From positions 1,350,603,550 to 1,350,667,549 of the forward strand of contig OY856411.1 of NCBI GenBank assembly GCA_963693085.1: DNA of 64,000 nucleotides, given 5' to 3'. The stretch comes from Alisma plantago-aquatica. Its lineage: Eukaryota; Streptophyta; Magnoliopsida; Alismatales; Alismataceae. Each line of letters begins with the position of its first letter. The stretch's first letter is position 1. This document shows, piece after piece, positions 46,801 to 58,920 of the stretch. Below the pieces are notes generated by a model, which was not told where the DNA came from, searched no databases, and worked only from the letters and a program-made list of their open reading frames with translations. The position numbers and the translations under genes were made by a program.

Positions 46801-47794
46801 AAACTTACCTTAATAATCTTGAAATTTTTGGTAATCTTTCTTGGTATGTTATTCAACTGATCAGGCATCTTGATGACTTTAAAAACTTGGTTAGTTACAA
46901 TATTGGTGATGGGGCTAACACATGGCTGTGGCAAGACCCGTGGATTCCTCACAATCTTTTCCTATGTGATTGCATTGGGAGTAAGGAGATCATTAGATTG
47001 GGTCTTCCTTTTACTTGTAAAGTCAGTGCTGTTATTGATAGTAACCAGTGGAGATTCTCTAATTCCAGACTGCATGAGGTTCTGTACAAATTCCTTGCTA
47101 ATATTCCTTCTCCCTCTGGTTGTATGGACAGCATTTGTATTGATAAGGAGAGTAAAGTTACCCTGAAGAAAGTCTGGAATCTTATTAGAGTTTGTGGTTC
47201 AGCGGATCCTGTCTTCTCTTGGGTCTGGAGCTTCAGGTGTCCTAGAAGATTTCAGCTGACTTCCTGGAAAGCTGCTCATGGGAGATTCCTTACTACTGAT
47301 TATGTGAGAAGAATGGGCATCTCTACCCCATCTATGTGTTTTCTTTGTAGACAGGAATGCGAGTTCACTCACCATATCATGTTTGATTGTCCTTTCTCTA
47401 TGTTCTTATGGAGTTTTGCCTTCAATGAGAAGTTAATCAATTGCATTCCTGTTAGAAGAGAGGATCTTACTGCTTTATCCAGCAGAGTTAGACATGGCAT
47501 TGGCATTTCTATTATTCACTTGGTTTGGATGGAAAGGAATTCTAGAGTTCATGAGGACAAATCTATGGAGGCTTCTGTTCTCTGGCGTTTAGTGAAGGAC
47601 TATGCTAATCATTTTAGTGGCTGACTGTCTCCTCTCTTCTTTTTTGTTGCTTCCTTTTTCTCTTTGGCTTTTAGCCTGTACAGTTAGCTTGGTGAGCTCT
47701 CTTGATCTCACAGGCCTTTTTCTCTTTCCTTGTACAAAATTTTACAAAAATAGCAATATAGGTCTTAGTTCACCAAAAAAAAACTTACCTTAAT
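46801..47794 (+). mobile_element. 5'-truncated L1 LINE insertion
   Basis: A 14-bp target duplication AAACTTACCTTAAT flanks it (46801-46814 and 47781-47794). The inserted body is 46815-47780 and ends in a short poly-A after 'ttagttcacc'. The empty site is preserved in the right LARD-2 LTR near 51760-51775. This is classic target-primed reverse transcription with 5' truncation. Confidence 0.95.
46815..47624 (+). pseudogene. L1 ORF2 C-terminus with zinc-binding domain
   Basis: This is the C-terminal part of a plant L1 ORF2 (endonuclease/RT polyprotein); the catalytic domains are missing because of 5' truncation. The frame is open from the insertion edge to TGA at 47622-47624. Features in order: GDGANTWLWQDPWIP, then the zf-RVT domain with FRCPRRFQLTSWKAAHGRFL, CFLCRQECEFTHHIMFDC (paired Cys, His-His and final Cys) and PFSMFLW, then HLVWMERNSRVHEDKS. 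There is no start codon of its own. The lack of stops suggests a fairly recent insertion. Confidence 0.92.
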
Positions 47795-48121
47795 ATTTCA
47801 AGTTTGTCCAAATTAGATGAAATTTGACATGTAGGCTTATTTTGATATGTTGATTACAAATTTGGAGTTTGTTTCCATTTTTGTGACTTCTTTGTGTGAG
47901 ATATTCCTTATGGCCCACTAATGGCCCATTAGCTACATTACTTAACCAATCCAGTCTTTTATCTTCTTATTACCATCTAAATGAGTTATGTGACATGTTA
48001 GATTACATTAGAGTGATATATTCATGTTTTAGCTTATTAGGATCACACTAGACTTAACCTTATTTGGCCAAACCCAAAAGGTCAAAGTTCTAGGGTAGGG
48101 TCCAAGATCTGGTATGTTACA

Positions 48122-48839
48122 ACACTCCACTCCTTAAAAGGATTTTGTCATCAAAATCTATTGATTCATACATCGACAACCAACTACTCTCCACCCCTTA
48201 AAAGGTTCAACCTAATAAGTCAAACTAATCAACATTAGGGTTACCCACTTATCCTTTAGTTATGAAAGTTTTAGAGTTTTATGTTTCTCATGTTTCCAAC
48301 TATTAAGTCACCATCTAGGGTTAGTTTTAGGTTCTTGTGTCTTTAGCCTAACAACTCTACAAAAGCATCCAACAGTCATAGGGTAAGTCAACTACACCTT
48401 TGTATCAATCCTAGTCATAATTCCAAAGTCAAAACTAGGGTTAGCACTAGGTTTAGGGTTTCACTACAAAAACTTCTCATACCACAACTTGTGACTCAGT
48501 TTCAGAAAACTTTGATGAAATCTAGAAAATTTTGCACATATAGTAGTATAATTAAAAATATTTTTTTTCAAAAAAACATGCGACATAAAATAATGGTGAG
48601 GTCAAAATCAATGTGAAGACCAAGCTGCAATATTTCCATAATAAGACATCCTTATTCTACTACTTCCTAATAACCTAATTGCTTTCTCAAGACAAACCTT
48701 ATTGCATCCAAAGATCAAATCTAGGGTGAACATCTCACCTAGAGGTAACTTAGCAAAGTCAAGGGTCCTAATAAGTGAGACAAAACTGAAATAGTCATAT
48801 TCAAACTACTACGGTCTTTGATACCATGTTGTAAGGAGT
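48122..48839 (-). other. LARD-2 interior with PPT and PBS
   Basis: This is 718 bp of non-coding sequence. Minus-strand AAGGAGTGGAGTGT (48135-48122) preceded by GATGACAAAATCC is the polypurine tract. Minus-strand TGGTATCAAAGACC (48836-48823) is a tRNA-Met-like primer site three bases from the LTR. Nothing else is seen. Confidence 0.85.
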
Positions 48840-51800
48840 GGGATACCAGAGGAGAACCACTCCCTACTAAAAATTTGAACAATAGAACCTCCAGTCCAAA
48901 CACACCTAAAAGATATGTTGGATTGGGTCTAAAATTTTCAGATCTTATTTATGGTATAAAAAACAACCAAAGTGTAGCAGCGGAATAAAAACATTGACTA
49001 TATTCAATTTCTCATAAGGTTACAAAAGAACATCTTAAACTTACATGTAAAGGTACATCATAAGGATCCATGTAGAGGGAAATCTAAACCACATCAAGAT
49101 TGTCTTCAAGCTTTAACTCCTTAAGCTAGGTCCATAACTTTATGACAAGTCCTCCACATCCTTCACCTAGGGTTGGAAGCATACCCCAGCAAAAAGAGAA
49201 AAATAGATGACATCAGCAAAGGATGGTATGTGCATACTAAAAAGTAAAATTGATCAATATAAAGAAATAAGGACATCAAATAAATAGAAGCTTCCTATAG
49301 AAAAGAAAAGTACCACCCAAGTGGGTATCAAGAGACATGAATCACAAAAGGAGATACTTGCCATTCAAAAAATAAAAGATTATGCCATATATACATCCAC
49401 TACCATGGTGGGAAATGAAGCACAATAAGAGAAAGTAGGGCACACACCCAACAATCATCATCAATATCCTGCATGCATGTGAGATAACTTGGGCCAAGCC
49501 TCACAAACTTGAAACCCAGGTATGGGGAACCACCACCTCCATCCCAATAATAACAAGGGCATACTACCCAAAAATCAATACAATTACACTACTCTAGTGC
49601 TACTAATTCACATAGCATGTTTAATAGAGAGGCAAGTAAAAAGTATAGTCAGATTATACAAAAGTCGCCATCATACTAATGGACAACATAAACATCCACC
49701 ATACAAGTGGGAAAGAGATATCACATATCAACAATTTATGTTCCAACAAGAACAAAGCATTATAAAGATTCCAAGAGAATGTCAAATCTAATAATGTGAT
49801 CACAAGATCGGTAACAAAATAAGATAGTTCTCAAGAACCATGATTTTCAAAAGAAAAGACATTGTGTATAGGCTATTGTCCATAGGACCAAGAGAAAGAA
49901 GAAACATAGGTTAATTTCTCAAAATAATAATCGAGGATGCAAACATACATCAAATTTAGAGTTCATAAAAGTCCAAGTGAGATATAGGTTCAAACCTAGG
50001 TCTTCAAAGCACCTATAAAGCACATATTTAGATTTTGAGTCAATTTCATATTCATTATTCAACCCATAAAATCACCTTTTTCATTATTTGTGACTTAGGT
50101 CATCAAAAACATGCCACATTTTAGATTATCTTTTCCTCAGTCCCAAACATATTTCATAATATATTTCTGACTTATAAATATTTAATTCTGAACTTTGCAA
50201 GTTATTATCCATTTAGATTCAATCCAAGAAAATCACATATTTTTAACTTTGGATTTAGGTTACAAACCTAGTACCATTGGAAGGATTGTATTTTTATTAT
50301 TCCAAATCATATTTTACTTTATTTTTCTGAGCTATGAATGATTTATTATAAATTTTAGAAAATCGGCTAATAAGAAAATCACACATCAGCAAAATATCTG
50401 AAAGAAGAAGAGAGAGTTGGAGAGATGACACATGCCTGAGTTGGCCCAACCAGAAATGGCAAACTCAGCCGGCCACTCATCCATGTTAGTCGATCGAGGC
50501 GTAAAGCAGAATGGGATGGAACCTCACAAAATTACAACATTACCCCTGGACAAAAAATCAAAGACAAGAGAAATCAGAGGGGCGAAAGAGCAACAATACA
50601 AAGTGTATTCTTCTACCTCGAATCAACAAGGAACCTTACTACTAGGAGACTAATCTCTAGATCAAACTCAAGAAAACAGCAACCAAACCCCCCAGAAACC
50701 CGCCCAAAGATCTCATAAGGCCACGCCGAAGACGGAAACCCAAGAATCAGCCTCGATGAGTGCTCAAAATACAAAGTAGAACAAAATGGCTGCAAACTGA
50801 ACTGAAAGGGGGAAAACTAAAATCTCACCTTCACAAAACAATTGAAACCAAGATATGGTTGCACATGTATTATCAGCAAGTCACCAAACATGAGTGAACA
50901 ACACGGTGGTCATAAACAAGCTGATGAACCTGAGGTTGATGACAGAGAGAAACATAATAGGGAGAGATGGGTGTGTGGCACGAGGGGGATAAGTAGCATA
51001 GGCAAAAAGCTTATGGACCACTGAGGATCACTTACAGCTACTAACTTATATAGATTGGGGTCAGGGAAGGACCGAAGACCCGAGGGAAAGAAACAGGGTA
51101 AACTTTAGGAAAGTCTAGCTGTTTAGGGGCTCTAAAGAAGGAAACCTAGGCAAACTAGGGGTCTATCAGTTTGGAAGGTGGAGGGGATGGCGAGGGAGAG
51201 ATCAAAACGGACAGAGAAGTACCAGAGAGAGATCGGGACTGGATACGATTACCATCCATGTAGAGTCCAAGTTGGAGTAGACAGGTGAAGGAGAAAGAGG
51301 AGAGACGTCAGATGGATCTATGAAACTAGGGAAAACACATGAGCTGCATGATTAAAATAAAAAGAATCTAGGTCGTGTGACACAAATTTATATTTGAAAC
51401 CTTAATCAAATTGAACTCAAATAAGGTGAACATTGATATATTATTTCCTTTTTCTCTTTCTTCAATTGAAGGTCCAAACGTTATCCAAATAAAGTGAAAT
51501 TTGGCACAGAGGCCACACAAAGCATGTAGACTCCGAATATCAAATTAGATTTTCTTTTTGAAGACTTTTGATGCATTAATTAACCAATTCTTTGTTTCTC
51601 TCTCATCATGCATTAATGACATTAGGATTATCCAATTAGGTGAAACTTCATCCACAAGTTAACTTTGATGTGTTGAATACGAATTTGCCATTAATTCCAT
51701 CTTTTGGAGTTATTAATCACATTATTGAGCATTAATGACTTTTACACATTTTCTCTCTCCTAAACTTACCCTAATATTTCAATTTTGTCCAAATTAGATG

Positions 51801-52100
51801 AAATTTTACATGTATGCTTATTTTGATATGTTGATTATGAATTTAGAGTTTGTCCATTTTTATGACTTCTTTTTGTGAGATACGCCTTATGGCCCACTAA
51901 TGGCCCATTAACTACATTACTTAACCAATTAAGTCTTTTATCTTCTTATTGTCATCCAAATGAGTTATGTGACATGTTAGATTACATTAGGGTGATATAT
52001 TCATGCATTATCTTATTAGGATCACAGTAACCTTAACCTTGTTTGGTCAAACCCAAAAGGTCAAAGTTCTAGGGTAGGGTCTAAGATCAGGTATGTTACA
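48840..52100 (-). repeat. LARD-2 5' LTR (right)
   Basis: It is 3261 bp, TGTAAGGAG ... ATGTTACA on the plus strand. It is collinear with the left copy except for the L1, the 44380-44505 segment and the TA runs; visual identity is about 90%. No genes are seen. Confidence 0.9.
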
Positions 52101-53096
52101 CATGAGATTATGACATAGACATAGTTCAGTTCTAAAAAATGATGTTACTTAATGACATATGTCTTCAAGTTGAGGACCTAAAGAATGAGATCATATGTAT
52201 GATAAGGGTACATACATTCTTGTTATGACCCTAGTCGGATATTACTGTGGAAGAAAAATAGACAATACTAATACATAAGACTAGAGTGTGTGTTGAATGA
52301 TGACAGAGTCTCATTAGTCATGATATGTGATATCAAGTCAAACACATAGGTGCACGTCAGATGACTGTTTGTGGAACAAACCCACCTTGAGAGTGATACA
52401 TGGAGACTGTGGAATGGTAGTCACATTCAGCTCTTATAGTGATAGTGGTGACTATGGTCATTAGACCTAAAGTCACTACACTCATCACATGTCATTCAAT
52501 GTATTTAACATCATCCAAAGTGAACTTGAATAAGATATCCATAAAGGTGATGCTCGGGTGCATTGTGACACATGGGTTTGAGTGTGAGTGATGTCAATGG
52601 GATTTGTCCCTCCTACGGGAGATTGATATCATGGCCACTTGATAAGCGAGACTGAGTAATGCATGGCCATACTCATGTGGCTAACTATGTGATATGTGAG
52701 CTCACATTCATCTCATACATTCTGTTCTAGTTCAAGGAACATGGATTGAATGTTGAAGAGGATGACTATTCCATGTCTTAATTTCAATTTGGATATCTGA
52801 GACAAAGGAACTATACGAACATGGTAACACCGATCATTGATTGTAGGTTGAAGTTGTTCTTCAACTTTCCAATTACTTGGGTAGCAATGATGTGTTTCTA
52901 GATACCTCTTATTGCTTGTGATGTCATAAATTGGTTATGGACATTCACTACTAATGTAATTTGGGAACTATAGGATCACACTCATTGGATGCACCTAGAG
53001 AAGGAGTTTACTCATGAATATGGTTTAACATGATTTTTAAAGTGTTTAGGTTTTCAATTTAAATAACAATGGTTGTACATTGGCTGAACTAGAATT

Positions 53097-53394
53097 TGAA
53101 CTACCTAGTTTAGAAGTGAACCGCTAGGTTCAGAATATGGATTGATCAGTTTAAAAATGAACTGACCATTTCAAAATGTGAATCAACTATTTTAGACGTG
53201 AAACGATCGGTTCAGCAATCAGTATGACTAGATCAATTGATGTTGTGTATTAATTGTCACATTGAAAGTCAATATGTTTATGAATAAGATATATAGTGAA
53301 CCGACAAATTCAAGTGTTGAATCGACCAGTTCAAGTGTTGAAATTACCATTTCACATATGAATCGACTATTTCAAAAGTGAAATGACTGTTTCA
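53097..53394 (+). repeat. Dyad motif array, 20-21 bp period
   Basis: Eleven 16-bp copies of consensus TGAAYCGACYATTTCA start at 53097, 53117, 53138, 53158, 53179, 53199, 53297, 53318, 53339, 53359 and 53379. Several are near palindromes (53199: TGAAACGATCGGTTCA, one mismatch). Steps within each cluster are 20 or 21 bp. The gap of 98 bp between clusters is close to five steps and holds decayed copies. Confidence 0.92.
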
Positions 53395-53474
53395 TGATTC
53401 ACAATAGCCAAAATTTTGTGAAAATCTATCTCTTCAACTCCTGATTGATCTGGGAACCTTTCCCATGACCCTTC

Positions 53475-53483
53475 TATAAATAG
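53475..53483 (+). promoter_or_regulatory. TATA box downstream of dyad array
   Basis: TATAAATAG lies 80 bp after the last dyad copy. An A/T-poorer leader-like stretch follows. Together with the array this looks like an LTR or gene promoter. The downstream sequence is cut off by the Athila-3 LTR at 53578. Confidence 0.5.
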
Positions 53484-53577
53484 AGGGGTAGTCAAGGATT
53501 CTAGAGGATATGACACTCTCGGAAAAGTGTTGTCCTCTCTATTTGTGGTAACTAGAGATCCCTAGCAAATCTTATGA

Positions 53578-54840
53578 TGTGCACAAATCATATCATATAT
53601 TCATGTCATTTTAGTTGCATATTTCACTCAATTTATCTACATCTCTACTCTAATTCATACTAAGATGTTTGTTTCTTGTTGGTCTTACTCATGTCATGGT
53701 TTGAATTGTAGGTACACCACATTCCACTTATAATGAAAGAAAAATACCTGAAATTGGCATCCCTAGAGTTTCTCCGAGTCTTGGAGTTCAAAACTCAACA
53801 ACAAACCAGCAACACAACGTGTGGACCACTCCACATGATGTGTTGCTCTCAGTCAGCCTATTCTTGAATCAAGTGTAGTCATGTCGTGTGTCTCAACCAC
53901 AAAGCATGACCCAACGAAGCTAGAATTTGACATGAAGTTTTCTTATGATGTGTGGTCAAATCACATGGTGTGTTACCTGTGATTGTGGTCTGACTTATTA
54001 GAAAAACCGGATCTGACATGTTGTGTGCATTGCAAACACAATGTGTTGTGTCATTTTCTACAAGTTTTAAAAGAATAATTGCTCATTTTTGTTAGATATA
54101 ACAAGCTATTTCCCTTGAGAAGTGTACCATGTACCATTTGGAGCATTTAGAAGTCAAACACGGGTCCAAAGCTTTGGAGAGACAATTTTATAGAGAAGTC
54201 TAGGGTTTCTCAGGAGAGAACCCATCCTTGGCTCATTTTCTCTCATCTTTTTCTTTGCAAAGTTGTAGAGAGGAGGTTGTTGAAGCAAGGAACATTTTCA
54301 GAGATGGATATCCACATTCTAGATGGAAATCTTCATATGTTCTTCACTCCCACAGATTTATTTGTTATTCCTCTCTCTCTATCTATCTACTCGTTTTTCT
54401 TTCAATGACATATCATGTATGTATGTATTTTCAACATGAGTTAGGAAACTCCTTTTCTTGGACATGGGAGAGTATCTCCCATGTCATAACTCATGTAATA
54501 CGAATTTCATGTTTAAATATTGTTTATTCTTCTATTTCAAAATGAGTTATGGTGTTTATCCTCTTGTATGCATGGATGGCCACCATATTTACATGTGTTA
54601 TGCCTTTTATTCATTTCTGGGAAGATATATTAAAAGGTAGGGAATAACCTTTTTGACATTATGTCCTTGTTCATGGGAATTAATTGGATCATGTTGAGGG
54701 TTCTAGACTGTAGTTTGAAATCATGTATATCCATGAGAATGCTATACGAGGTTAGGACTATCTTTTATCATTGGGAAATGTATTAGATGAAATCAACCTA
54801 CCCTTTGAAGATTGATTAATATCAGTGAGATTTGTGGTTC
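53578..54840 (+). repeat. Athila-3 5' LTR (right edge approximate)
   Basis: The start is fixed by identity with 63553. It includes an array of words such as CATGATGTGTTG, CATGGTGTGTTAC and CACAATGTGTTG at 53810-54060. The end is uncertain because no primer site follows; gag-like sequence is recognisable from about 54890. Open frames at 54228-54640 have no recognised features. Confidence 0.7.
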
Positions 54841-54889
54841 ATATTTGAGTTATGATATGGAAGTGAAATCTCATATCCAAGACTAAGGA

Positions 54890-55505
54890 AGCAACAATCA
54901 CCAAATTAACATCAGCAGAACCAAGTCTAGATCAGCAACATAAAGTAGGAAACTATCATCCCATGAAAAATAACCTACCACCAGGACTCAACAACAACAG
55001 AAACTACAATCAGCCTCAACCTAAGTCAATTTTGGAAAGCAAGCTAAAGGCTTTTGTATCAACATAGATTCGGAAAAATAACAAATTCTGTGCATAGGGT
55101 TACTCTTGAAATATGCTACCACTTAACTTTCTTCTAAAGTAGATAGCATTGCTACTCATGCAAAGATGCTAGAAAACCAAATTGCCCAGTAGGATCTTGA
55201 AAATTAGAAAGCCTCTTCTAGTTCACTACCAAGCCAACCAGAGATGAATCCACGTGAATGCAAGTCTATTTCTCTAAGGAGTGGAAACATTATTTAAAGG
55301 CCCTCGTTGGTATGAGAAGAAAGTTGAAGATGATAAATAAGATGATGTTGAAGACAAGCAAAGGAAGAAAATTACAATTGAAGAGAAACTATCCTACAAG
55401 CCTATTTCCTATTTCCCTCAAAAGTTTTCACACAAGAAAGAAGATGGGAAATTTCATAGGTTTATGGACATTCTCAACAAACTATATGTCAACCTTCCTT
55501 TAGCA
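54890..55505 (+). pseudogene. Athila-3 gag C-terminal remnant
   Basis: An Asn/Gln/Pro-rich stretch (like LPPGLNNNRNYNQPQP, about 54970-55030) is typical of the end of Athila gag. Capsid and knuckle sequences are absent. A basic linker (KRNYPTSLFPISLKSFHTRK) leads to the protease. Stops and shifts throughout mark it as a remnant. Confidence 0.5.
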
Positions 55506-56279
55506 TAAGTAATTGTTGAAATGCCTACCTATGCAAAGTTCCTGAAGGACCTCTTAACCAAGAGAAGGAGGATTGATCAAGTGGAAATCGTTATGCTATC
55601 TAAAAGAACGAGTTCCACCACTCAAAATAGACTACCGGAGAAACTTGATGATCAAGGTGCCTTCACTGTGTCCCTACAAGATTGGAGATACAACGCTTGA
55701 TAAAGGTTTGGTTGACCTTAGAGCCAGCATAAGCCAATTCCATTTACATTGTGGGAGCAACTCGACATTGGAGACTTGAAACCAACCAAGATGGACATTC
55801 AACTGGCAGATCACACCATCAACTATCCAAGAGGAATTGTTGAAGATGTATATGTTCAAGTAAGCAAGTTCTTTATCCCTTCTGATTTTGTTGTGATAGA
55901 TATGAAGGATGTTCTATCCAATCCTATCCTCTTAGGATGACCCTTCCTCCGCACTACTGATTGCAGAATTTATGTATGAGAAGGCAAGATCACTCTTAGA
56001 GTAGGAGGGGAAATTATGGAATTCTCTATTCTAAATGCAAGGAAAGCTCCAAACAAGATGGAGAATATCTGCTTGGTTGATTGTCTTAACAAGTTTATGG
56101 AGGAGGAGGAAGATTTTTCCAATTTTGTTGTTGACTATTGTGAGGAAAATGAATTGGACATCGTCATGGATACAGAAAATCTAGATGTTCTTTCTAATTC
56201 TAGTCCACATCTGTCTCATGAAGATGTTTCATCATCGAAGGATGACTCTTGCAAGCCCACCAAGAATAACAAGGTATAA
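55506..56279 (+). pseudogene. Athila-3 protease region, degraded
   Basis: MPTYAKFLKDLLTKRRRI opens the region, as in other Athila elements. The active site is recognisable as LVDLRASIS, with Asp kept but Gly of D-L-G-A-S changed to Arg. IQLADHTINYPRGIVEDVYV and IDMKDVLSNPILLG follow, with a stop where Arg-Pro-Phe-Leu normally continues. The tail (56016-56279) is acidic and ends before RT. Confidence 0.75.
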
Positions 56280-56339
56280 ATCAAACCCCTTCCACCGAGA
56301 CTAAGGTACACTTTCATTGACATAATTCTACTTATCATG

Positions 56340-57420
56340 TCATCATAAATGTTGATTTAACTGAAGAACAAGAAATCAAATTGCTAAATGAATTGCATTT
56401 GCATAAAGAAGTAATCAATTATTCGATCGATGATTTGAAAGGCATCAACCCCTCCATTTGCAAGAATAGAATTAATCTAGAGGAAGATGCTAGGCCTTGT
56501 GTAGAACCTTATAGGCATTTAAATCAAAATATGCTTGAGGTTGTTAAAAAGGAAATTTTCAAGTTGAAAGATGTAGGGATCATTTACCCCATAAGTGACA
56601 ACTCATGGGTGAGTGCTATTCAAGTAGTACCCAAAAAGAGGGGTGCAACTGTTATCAAGGGGACAATGATGAATTGTTTCAAACCCATGTAGCCACATGA
56701 TGGCACATGTGTATTGACTATAGGAGGTTGTACAAAGCAACCCATAAAGACCGTTTCCCATTGACATTCATTTACTTAATGCTTGAGATATTAGCCAATC
56801 ATTCCTATTTCTTCTATCTTGACGGTTGTTCTGGATTCTTTCAAATATCAATTTATATGTCGGATCAGGAAAAGACGACTTTCACGTGCACCTATGGCAC
56901 ATATGCCTATAGATGCATGCCTTTCGGTCATTGCAATGCACCAGTGACTTTTCAGCATTGTATGATGGCTACCTTCTCTTATTTTATTGAATGAATAATG
57001 GAAGTTTTTATGGATGATTTCAGCATCTATGGGAATTATTTCGATGATTGCTTGTCTAATTTATCTAAGGTCCTTAAGCACTCTAAGAAAGTTAACCTAG
57101 TACTAAAATGGGATAAGTGTCATTGTATGGTACAATCCAGAGTAGTACTAGGCCATGTGATTTCTAACAAAGGTATTGAAGTTGACAGGGTGAAAGTGGA
57201 AGCAATAGAGAAAATGTCTACCCCGTCAAATGTCAAAGATGTTAAAAGCTTTCTTGTCCATGTAGGATTTTATAGAAGATTCATTGTAGATTTTTCTAAG
57301 ATATACAAGCCATTGTGCTCATTACTTGAAAAAGATGTTGAGTTTATGTTCAACAATGAATGCCAACCCACCTTCAAGAAGCTTAAGTATGCTCATCACA
57401 TCTCTGATCATTCAACCACC
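56340..57420 (+). pseudogene. Athila-3 reverse transcriptase, degraded
   Basis: LNELHLHKEVINYSIDDLKG and SWVSAIQVVPKKRGATVI mark the fingers; CIDYRRLYKATHKDRFPL follows after a stop near 56690. LDGCSGFFQISIYMSDQEKT and MPFGHCNAPVTFQHCM continue the palm. A TGA precedes MEVFMDDFSIYG, whose two catalytic Asp codons (57013-57018) are intact. HVISNKGIEVDRVKVEAIEK and the RRFI thumb motif complete it. The stops make it non-functional although the catalytic loop is conserved. Confidence 0.87.
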
Positions 57421-57424
57421 AGAT

Positions 57425-57916
57425 TGGGATGCACCCCTTGAGATGATGTGTGACGCAAGAAACCACACAATTGGCATTGTACTTGGTCAGTGAAAGGACA
57501 ACAAGTTGCATGCTATCCACTATGCTATTAAGACACTTGATGGATCCCAGATAAACTATGCCACAACTGAGCAAGAGATGCTATCCATAGTATATGCCTT
57601 CAACAAATTTCGTCAATATCAAGTAGGTTCCAAGGTTGTGGTATATATTGATCATGCTTCCATCAAATATTTGATGAATAAGAAGGATGCTAAACCATGC
57701 TTGATTCACTAGATTTTATTGCATCAAGAATTTTATATCGATATCAAAGACAAGAAAGGAACCGAAAACAATGTTTATGATCACCTTTCTAGAGTGACTA
57801 CATGTGCAAAGGATGTATTGCCTATTGATAATTACCTCCTCATAGAGAGATTGTATGTTGTTGATACACTACAAGCACCATGGTTTGCGGACATCGCCAA
57901 TTTTCTTGTCACATGA
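57425..57916 (+). pseudogene. Athila-3 RNase H domain and linker, degraded
   Basis: MMCDARNHTIGIVLGQ-like sequence (Asp kept, Ser changed) starts the domain. After a stop comes [18 protein letters not shown] with the catalytic Glu, and [12 protein letters not shown] with the next Asp. The linker YDHLSRVTT ... APWFADIANFLVT follows. Two stops split it. Confidence 0.82.
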
Positions 57917-57929
57917 CATCTTCCACCTA

Positions 57930-58920
57930 ATCTCACTTATCAATAAAAGAATAAATTCTTGCATGATGCCAGATCACTAATCTGGAGGTGTGTAGCTGAA
58001 GAGGAGATACCAAGCATCATTTTTGGCTGCCATTCTTCTTCCTATGAAGGTCACTTTGGGGAAGAATAGACAGCTACCAAGATCATTCAAGTTGGATTCT
58101 CTTAGGCAACCTTTTTTTGAGATGTTCATGCTTATGTCAAAGCATGTGACAAATGCTAGAGGATAGGTGGGATATCAAAGCGATATGAGATGCCCCCTAA
58201 CTCTATTTTAGATATTGAAGTGTTCGACATATGGGATGTCAACTACATGGGCCCCTTCCCATACTCTTGTGGTTACAAATACATATCGGTCACCTATTTT
58301 TATGTCTTAAATTGGGTAGAGGGTATCCCTACCCAAGCCCCTGATGTAAAGTATGTGCTCAAGTTGTTTCAGAAGATTAGTTTTCCTTGATTTTGAGTTC
58401 CAAGAGTCATGATTTCAAATGGAGGGACATGTTTCACTGAAAAATAGTTCAACAATCTTCTCTCCAAGTATGGGGTGACACATACAATTTCTACCTCATA
58501 TCACCCCCAAACAGCTAAACATGTTGAAATGTCAAATAGACAGCTAAAGAACATTCTTAAGAAGACAGTGTCCAACTCCAGGAAGGATTGGGCACTCAAG
58601 ATAGATGATGCACTTTGGGCATTTCAGACAGCCTACAAAACTGCCATTGGGACCACACCATTTTAACTCATCTATGGCAAATATTTCCATATTCCTCTAT
58701 AGTTAGATGATAAAGCTTTATGGGCCATCAAATTTCTTAATTTTGACATGAAGAAATTAGGTGAGAAATGGTTGTTGCAACTCCAGGAGCTTGAACAAAT
58801 CATGCTTGACACATATGAAAATGCATAAATCTATAAAGAGCGGACAAAGACATGGAATGATAAGAATATTAGGAGGAGAAATTTTGTTGAAGGAGTTCAA
58901 GTGTTGTTATTCTATTCATG
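57930..58920 (+). pseudogene. Athila-3 integrase, degraded
   Basis: A zinc-binding remnant (CHSSSYEGHFG, then ACDKC) lies near 58025-58160. The core includes VNYMGPFPYSCGYKYI (first Asp changed to Asn in this reading), a degraded second Asp region near 58415, and [20 protein letters not shown] with the Glu. [20 protein letters not shown] and a C-terminal region to about 58920 follow with several stops. Confidence 0.82.

Larger units (their letters stand above)
43724..48121 (-). repeat. LARD-2 3' LTR (left), interrupted by L1
   Basis: It is 4398 bp including the 980 bp added by the L1 and its target duplication, so about 3.4 kb originally. Relative to the right copy it has an extra segment around 44380-44505 that includes a (TA)n run, and a second (TA)n at 46400-46431. 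No LTR gene is visible; open frames here are short. Confidence 0.88.
43724..52100 (-). mobile_element. LARD-2: LTR element with 3.3-kb LTRs and 0.7-kb interior
   Basis: Two long direct copies (43724-48121 and 48840-52100) flank 718 bp. On the minus strand LTRs run TGTAACATACC ... CTCCTTACA (left copy CTCCTTGCA). The primer site (48836-48823) adjoins the right copy and the purine tract (48135-48122) adjoins the left, so the element lies on the minus strand. Flanking AATGA (43719-43723) and CATGA (52101-52105) make a target duplication with one mismatch. There are no genes of its own. The left LTR contains an L1 insertion. Confidence 0.88.
52101..53577 (+). other. Non-coding, LTR-like block with promoter at its end
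   Basis: No gene is seen. Inverted repeats such as GGGA-TTTG-TCCC near 52600 recall the hairpin chain at 4455-4659. The last 480 bp carry a dyad array and a TATA box. It may be part of the element interrupted by LARD-2, or a separate LTR; Athila-3 interrupts it at 53578. Confidence 0.4.
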
